NCBI GenBank assembly: GCA_034096865.1
Contig: JAWQFJ010001275.1
Location: 25,001-37,500, forward strand
Direction: 5' to 3'
DNA: 12,500 nucleotides
From: Theodoxus fluviatilis
Taxonomy: Eukaryota > Mollusca > Gastropoda > Cycloneritida > Neritidae
The notes beneath the pieces are model-generated. The model made no database searches. It was not told where the DNA came from and was given only the letters and a program-made list of their open reading frames with translations. The position numbers were made by a program, and so were the translations under genes. Shown here piece by piece: positions 8,007 to 12,500 of this stretch. The number at the start of each line of letters is the position of its first letter. Position 1 is the first letter of the stretch.

Positions 8007-8557
8007 TGACTAAAGCAAACGTGGCTTTGGTCTGCGTAGAGCACGTACTCCAAGGCAAGACACGTATCCTTCGCAAAAGATCAATGAAACATCTTCACCG
8101 CACAAGCAGAGAGATGCCATGGCCAAATACTGCAACGGAACGAAAACAATGGGACACATAGTCCTAAACTGTGTTCACAGAGAAAATAGGTTGTGGTCAT
8201 TGAGGTGTTTCACTAAGTGTAGATATACCTGATTACACCAACTAGCAATATCTAGAATTCATCGTCACTTTTGTGTACTTGAATGTTTTGCAGTGTTTAA
8301 CGTATTGTTAATTTGTTGTTGCTTTTTTAAAATTACAATGATAGTTTCTGTGCGTTTCCCCATCTGTGTACATTTGCTGCATTACTCACTGCGAGGTCGT
8401 TATCTGGTGATTATCGCATCTAAAGCCTATAAGGATTTCATAGAAGTATGTCACAGTTGGAACTGTCCAAAACATCACAATCCACGCGAAGTGTTTCTCT
8501 AATGATCACTCCAAACCCAACTTCGCCCGAAGCTGCTCTTTACGTCGTCATCCGCAA
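8004..8557. other. Unique AT-rich stretch, no gene recognised
   Basis: A short plus-strand frame (8293-8502, 69 codons) with a hydrophobic start and Cys/Phe content is present, but it has no recognisable domain, no homologue I know and no promoter context. Nothing else stands out. Confidence 0.4.
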
Positions 8558-8638
8558 CAGCTGACTGCGAGGAGTTGCTCCTCTGGCTCAGCCAGAATTG
8601 GCCCTGAGCAGCCAAAGAGGTTACGGGGTGCATCGGGA
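8558..8638 (+). repeat. Dispersed repeat, copy 1 of a diverged pair
   Basis: It aligns in the same orientation with 9421-9521. Both begin CAGCTG and share CTCAGCCAGA, AGCAGCCA(A/G)AGAGG(T/C)TAC and GCATCGGGA in the same order, with roughly three quarters identity over the ~40-bp centre and length differences at both sides. The family is unknown to me. It could be an old SINE-like or MITE-like repeat. Confidence 0.5.
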
Positions 8639-8953
8639 TTGTTTTAGGTCCGAAAAACCTGATCTTTTGTGCAAGACAAATGTTATGACATTTCACGTGA
8701 GACTGATTCGACGTGTAGCAGACAGCTCTTCTCACAGTCTGACAATCTCGCACACCTCTCTCTGACCATCTAGGAAATCCCATGTATTAATTCCAGGTCT
8801 AATCGCATTGTCCCCAATCACCAGGAAATTTCACTCTTATCAACGCCATCCCCCCTTTTCCTTCCTCAAGAGATACGTAGTCATCAACGACCTTTTGCCT
8901 TGAATAAAACGCCACCTCTCAGCTCATCACGTAGCACATCCTATCAGCCCTTG

Positions 8954-9054
8954 ATTGGATTTGACCAATCACTGGCCTCCTATGTGCGCATTAACCACGT
9001 TTATCCAATCAGCGCGCGCGAGCCAATGACCAACTGGAGATGAGATGAATAAAT
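8954..9054 (+). promoter_or_regulatory. Promoter-like cluster of four CCAAT boxes
   Basis: Four CCAAT pentamers lie within about 75 bases: one inverted (ATTGG, 8954-8958) and three direct (8965-8969, 9005-9009, 9023-9027). The second and third are CCAATCA, close to the NF-Y consensus. The third is followed by AGCGCGCGCG, and an AT-rich GAATAAAT lies 20 bases after the last box (9047-9054), a plausible TATA-like site for rightward transcription starting near 9078. Clustered CCAAT boxes with a downstream AT box occur in animal promoters such as cell-cycle and histone-type genes, but no histone or other known product follows here. A retroelement or ncRNA promoter, or chance, remain possible. Confidence 0.4.
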
Positions 9055-9420
9055 GGCCAGATGACAGGCAGAAGATCAAGGCTGTGGTCCGGCCGTATTA
9101 GACTCCATCACACAGACTTTGAGAAGAAAGTGACGCCTCAAAGACACATGAGGGGAGAATTAGGAAGACAGCGACATCAAGTTATGGTCGCTACCCATCT
9201 TTCGTCTCTCTCCAGCACCCTTCTCCTCCTTCACTGATGTCTTCTGCGGTTGTTGGAAGGACTCAGGTTTTAAAGCTGCAAGATTCTACATATGCGCCAA
9301 CGGGCTTACAGTGCAGACGTTCATCCCGTGTTGCTCCCAGCTTGTCAGACGTGAACTGCATGTCTTTTTAGCAAGGACTACAGCGTACGGCCGCAGCCAC
9401 TCGATGTCGACCTACCTCAT
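9055..9420. other. Region downstream of CCAAT cluster, product unknown
   Basis: Mixed sequence with no long frame. A small frame starting ATG at 9148 has 29 codons, and a GTG-initiated frame (9311-9538) runs into the second dispersed-repeat copy. Neither shows a domain. If the upstream cluster is a real promoter, this would be 5' UTR, a non-coding transcript or a first exon. Confidence 0.35.
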
Positions 9421-9521
9421 CAGCTGGATTCCCTGGCTGCTGGCCTTCGGGCCTACTCCAGCAGCTCAGCCAGATTCGTCTCTAAGCAGCCAGAGAGGCT
9501 ACATACCTTGGGGCATCGGGA
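9421..9521 (+). repeat. Dispersed repeat, copy 2 of a diverged pair
   Basis: Same-orientation partner of 8558-8638, about 20 bases longer because of extra sequence (GATTCCCTGGCTGCTGG region) after the CAGCTG start and an ATACC insertion before GGGGCATCGGGA. It keeps an open frame through this stretch that copy 1 does not, which may mean it is the better-preserved copy. Confidence 0.5.
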
Positions 9522-10107
9522 CAGGATCAGATCATTAAAGACCCGGCCTTGCGTTCAAACCAACCCGGTCTTGAAGATCTAGAGTTCAACAGAAGCACAA
9601 TTTTGAAGTGGTCGGAAATTTCAATATTCAACGCTCAAGAAACAGCTCAACACTCACTAGTCTTTCAAATAACAACAAAACCCAACCAATGTCTAACCCT
9701 CATTGCACATTATTTTAAGATTGCCATTTCCTCACCTCGGTACAAATTTGATAAATCATTCCGATTTGAACGTCACCGTGTGGGTAACCATTCAAACGTT
9801 ATGTTCAAGGTACCTGAAGAAGACTTAAATTGAAAATTTGCACCATTTGCTTTACAGGTGTATGACTTGTCTGTCTGAGTACGTGTTCGAATTAGACAGA
9901 AACTTGTTGTTTCTTTCAACATCTGGCAGGAAAGTCTTCTTTGCTGAAACACTTTCTACATTCATTGAAGGTTTTGGATTCTCCTTAAGAACGAAGGTTC
10001 TCAAATAATGTTAAAGCGACAATTTTCTTCGAAAAGGTGTAGACTCCCAGGGCAACTACTTTAACCATTACATGGGTACTTTGCAGTAAGTCAAGACAAT
10101 TTACACA
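9522..10107. other. Unique AT-rich stretch, no gene recognised
   Basis: A 94-codon frame at 9549-9833 would need a TTG start and has no recognisable domain, so it is not called. Toward 10080 the sequence contains a diverged, single-copy version of the satellite unit (GTACTTTGCAGTAAGTC...TTACACAGAAAAACTCC), which looks like the edge of the first array. Confidence 0.45.
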
Positions 10108-10425
10108 GAAAAACTCCGGCTAAGCTGTGGGCTCTATGTACTACAGTGGTTTAGTACACACAAAAACTCCGTCTAAGCTGTGGGCTCTATGTACTACAGT
10201 GGTTTAGTACACAGAAAAACTCCGTCTAAGCTGTGGGCTCTATGTACTACAGTGGTTTAGTACACAGATAAACTCCGTCTAAGCTGTGGGCTCTATGTAC
10301 TACAGTGGTTTAGTACACAGATAAACTCCGTCTAAGCTGTGGGCTCTATGTACTACAGTGGTTTAGTACACAGAAAAACTCCGTCTAAGATGTGGGCTCT
10401 ATGTACTACAGTGGTTTAGTCCCTT
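10108..10425 (+). repeat. Satellite array A, 53-bp unit, 5 full copies plus partial ends
   Basis: CTACAGTGG recurs at 10141, 10194, 10247, 10300, 10353 and 10406, exactly 53 bases apart. The unit is a core GTACTACAGTGGTTTAGTAC, then ACAGAAAAACTCCGTC, then TAAGCTGTGGGCTCTAT. The core carries an inverted repeat, GTACTA and TAGTAC, around an 8-base loop, so each unit can form a small hairpin. Variants are minor (CAGATAAAC for CAGAAAAAC; AAGATGTG for AAGCTGTG), so the array is young or homogenised. The last unit breaks after TTTAGT and switches into the sequence of the next array. Confidence 0.96.
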
Positions 10426-12120
10426 ATGTACTACAGTGGTTTAGTCCCTTGCACGCAATGCAACGAAGCAGCAAGCAGATTGTGAGTGCGTACTACAGTG
10501 GTTTAGTCCCTTGCACACAACGCAACGAAGCAGCAAGCAGATTGTGAGTGTGTACTACAGTGGTTTAGTCCCTTGCACACAACGCAACGAAGCAGCAAGC
10601 AGATTGTGAGTGCGTACTACAGTGGTTTAGTCCCTTGCACACAACGCAACGAAGCAGCAAGCAGATTGTGAGTGCGTACTACAGTGGTTTAGTCCCTTGC
10701 ACACAACGCAATGAAGCAGCAAGCAGATTGTGAGTGTGTACTACAGTGGTTTAGTCCCTTGCACACAACGCAAGGAAGCAGCAAGCAGATTGTGAGTGTG
10801 TACTACAGTGGTTTAGTCCCTTGCACACAACGCAACGAAGCAGCAAGCAGATTGTGAGTGTGTACTACAGTGGTTTAGTCCCTTGCACACAACGCAACGA
10901 AGCAGCAAGCAGATTGTGAGTGTGTACTACAGTGGTTTAGTCCCTTGCACACAACGCAACGAAGCAGCAAGCAGATTGTGAGTCTGTACTACAGTGGTTT
11001 AGTCCCTTGCACACAACGCAACGTAGCAGCAAGCATATTGTGAGTCTGTACTACAGTGGTTTAGTCCCTTGCACACAACGCAACGAAGCAGCAAGCAGAT
11101 TGTGCGTGTGTACTACAGTGGTTTAGTCCCTTGCACACAACGCAACGAAGCAGCAAGCAGCAAGCAGCAAGCAGATTGTGAGTCTGTACTACAGTGGTTT
11201 AGTCCCTTGCACACAATGCAACGAAGCAGCAAGCAGATTGTGAGTGTGTACTACAGTGGTTTAGTCCCTTGCACACAACGCAACGAAGCAGCAAGCAGAT
11301 TGTGAGTGTGTACTACAGTGGTTTAGTCCCTTGCACACAACGCAACGAAGCAGCAAGCAGATTGTGCGTGTGTACTGCAGTGGTTTAGTCCCTTGCACAC
11401 AACGCAACGAAGCAGCAAGCAGCAAGCAGCAAGCAGATTGTGAGTCTGTACTACAGTGGTTTAGTCCCTTGCACACAATGCAACGAAGCAGCAAGCAGAT
11501 TGTGAGTGTGTACTACAGTGGTTTAGTCCCTTGCACGCAACCCAACGAAGCAGTAAGCAGATTGTGAGTGTGTACTACAGTGGTTTAGTCCCTTGCACGC
11601 AATGCAACGAAGCAGCAAGCAGATTGTGAGTGTGTACTACAGTGGTTTAGTCCCTTGCACGCAATGCAACGAAGCAGCAAGCAGATTGTGAGTGTGTACT
11701 ACAGTGGTTTAGTCCCTTGCACGCAATGCAACGAAGCAGCAAGCAGATTGTGAGTGTGTACTGCAGTGGTTTAGTCCCTTGCACACAACGCAACGAAGCA
11801 GCAAGCAGCAAGCAGCAAGCAGATTGTGAGTCTGTACTACAGTGGTTTAGTCCCTTGCACACAATGCAACGAAGCAGCAAGCAGATTGTGAGTGTGTACT
11901 ACAGTGGTTTAGTCCCTTGCACGCAACCCAACGAAGCAGTAAGCAGATTGTGAGTGTGTACTACAGTGGTTTAGTCCCTTGCACGCAATGCAACGAAGCA
12001 GCAAGCAGATTGTGAGTGTGTACTACAGTGGTTTAGTCCCTTGCACGCAATGCAACGAAGCAGCAAGCAGCAAGCAGCAAGCAGCAAGCAGCAAGCAGCA
12101 AGCAGATTGTGCGTCTGTAC
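10426..12120 (+). repeat. Satellite array B, 62-bp unit, 26 copies with 76- and 97-bp variants
   Basis: CTACAGTGG (twice CTGCAGTGG) marks 26 unit starts from 10431 to 12023. Most steps are 62 bases. The unit is TGTACTACAGTGGTTTAGT, CCCTTGCACACAACGCAACG, then AAGCAGCAAGCAGATTGTGAG. Three units (starting 11113, 11375 and 11761) are 76 bases because CAGCAAG is present three times, and the last (12023) is about 97 with six CAGCAAG copies. The first 19 bases match array A; the rest differs. Stops are rare in some frames because 62 is not a multiple of three, giving repetitive 77-96 codon frames on both strands that are not genes. Confidence 0.97.
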
Positions 12121-12184
12121 AAAAATTAAAACATAAAAAGCTCGCTGCCTCGAATAGAAGGCAGTCTAATAATTTTGCTGGCGA

Positions 12185-12216
12185 CAAAATGGCGGCGCAG
12201 CCATCAATAAACCAAT
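12185..12216 (+). promoter_or_regulatory. YY1-like and CCAAT motifs over a strong-context ATG
   Basis: CAAAATGGCGGC (12185-12196) matches the YY1 consensus, which in animal genes sits close to transcription starts and often overlaps the initiator codon. CCAATCAGA follows at 12212, matching NF-Y. The ATG at 12189 has A at -3 and G at +4, a strong Kozak context, and opens a 26-codon frame (start MAAQPSINQSEQ) to a TAG at 12267-12269, so it could be a small first exon or a uORF. ATGGC and GCCAT (12189-12193, 12200-12204) also pair as a small hairpin. No downstream exon is visible before the window ends. Confidence 0.3.
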
Positions 12217-12248
12217 CAGAACAGAGCTCCGGAGAGAAACCACTGAGT

Positions 12249-12278
12249 TACATGATAGTAGCTATGTAGTATCATGTA
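12249..12278. repeat. Inverted repeat with 9-bp perfect arms
   Basis: TACATGATA (12249-12257) and TATCATGTA (12270-12278) pair perfectly around a 12-base loop. The stem can continue by one G-T wobble and one G-C pair. There is no poly-U tract after it and no known family match. It sits at the end of the small ATG-initiated frame. Confidence 0.55.
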
Positions 12279-12359
12279 GCTCACTAAGCCAACTCGTGAA
12301 AGAGAGGCAGAGATATGTCGTGGCGTCGTGTGCCAGCGCTAGATTATAGTCCCTCGCGG

Positions 12360-12500
12360 CAAGCGGGTGTGACACTCAAACTGCATGGATCCTAGATTTG
12401 CATCCTTGGGCAAGGGCCCCACCTGCATTGTATCCTACCACCCAGGAGTAAAATTGGGTGCCTAACAGGACATTAATGACTCACTGGATTGTTCTTAACC
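12360..12500 (+). repeat. SINE-like dispersed repeat fragment (tentative)
   Basis: CATGGATCCTAGATTTGCATCCTTGGGCAAGG, followed by a CACCCAGGAGTAAAATTGGGTGCC-type segment, resembles a layout I recall from invertebrate tRNA-derived SINEs: a degenerate B-box-like sequence, then CCTTGGGCAAG, then a CACCCAGG-TGTAAA-TGGGT tail block. No clear A box was found. It runs to the window edge, so the 3' end is unknown. It contains a perfect octamer ATTTGCAT at 12396-12403, which may be chance. Assignment rests on memory of the motif pattern only. Confidence 0.35.

Noticed and set aside
8954..9540. Histone or snRNA gene downstream of the CCAAT cluster
   Set aside because: No histone protein sequence, histone 3' stem-loop or snRNA Sm site was found in the following kilobase.
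9549..9833. 94-codon plus-strand gene
   Set aside because: It needs a TTG start, has no recognisable domain and lies in AT-rich sequence where such frames occur by chance.
10426..12120. CRISPR-like array
   Set aside because: Units are contiguous tandem copies with no unique spacers, no leader and no cas genes, and the context is an animal genome. It is a satellite.
10108..12120. Helitron-type element carrying the tandem arrays
   Set aside because: Helitrons often contain minisatellites, but I found neither a TC start nor a hairpin-CTRR end next to the arrays.
11069..12269. Repeated 77-96 codon frames in the satellite
   Set aside because: They are the same repeat read in shifting frames on both strands, with no start context or conserved domain apart from the separate ATG at 12189, which is reported on its own.
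12396..12403. Octamer ATTTGCAT as a POU-factor site
   Set aside because: It is a single 8-bp match inside a probable dispersed repeat, expected by chance at this frequency, with no partner sites.

Overview
This window looks like intergenic DNA from an animal genome. There is no operon structure, no compact gene content and no recognisable host protein-coding gene. About half of it is simple or tandem repeat, and the one clearly recognisable coding relic is a decayed non-LTR (LINE-type) retrotransposon. The repeat style would fit a mollusc or another lophotrochozoan: long GA/GACA/AC compound microsatellites, minisatellites, and a LINE ending in AATAAA plus a tetranucleotide tail. That placement is an inference from general familiarity and is not proven by anything here.

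Layout from left to right. Positions 1-398 are unremarkable. 399-666 is an ATTAATGA/AATG microsatellite. 797-1130 is a minisatellite of about seven 46-bp units. 1432-1606 is a C-rich tract whose minus strand has strong G-quadruplex potential. 1607-3240 is mostly unique sequence, with a perfect 14-bp palindrome (2287-2300) and a small foldback element (2339-2393). 3241-3628 is a compound GA/GGAC/AC/GACA microsatellite. 3629-5397 is a 5'-truncated LINE on the minus strand. It keeps the reverse transcriptase palm with its YADD box and a C-terminal CCHC zinc motif, but carries a frameshift and two in-frame stops. GA repeat resumes at its other end (5398-5545). 6029-6820 is a large GA-rich tract with its own ~200-bp internal periodicity. 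It is followed by GGA/GAC triplets, a CA/CG tract and, at 7834-8003, an inverted-orientation (CTGT)n(CT)n tract.

The right third holds a pair of diverged repeat copies (8558-8638 and 9421-9521) on either side of a CCAAT-box-rich, promoter-like segment (8954-9054). After that come two related satellites: a 53-bp array (10108-10425) and a 62-bp array of 26 units (10426-12120). They share a ~19-bp core, and the second has 76- and 97-bp length variants made by CAGCAAG expansion and a higher-order block structure. The last 380 bases hold a YY1/CCAAT promoter-like cluster with a small ATG-initiated frame, a hairpin and a SINE-like segment.

The genes do not work together as a system. The best candidates for follow-up are the satellite pair with its recombinant junction, the LINE lying inside a microsatellite, and the two promoter-like islands. 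Most long open frames here are artefacts of repeats that lack stop codons.
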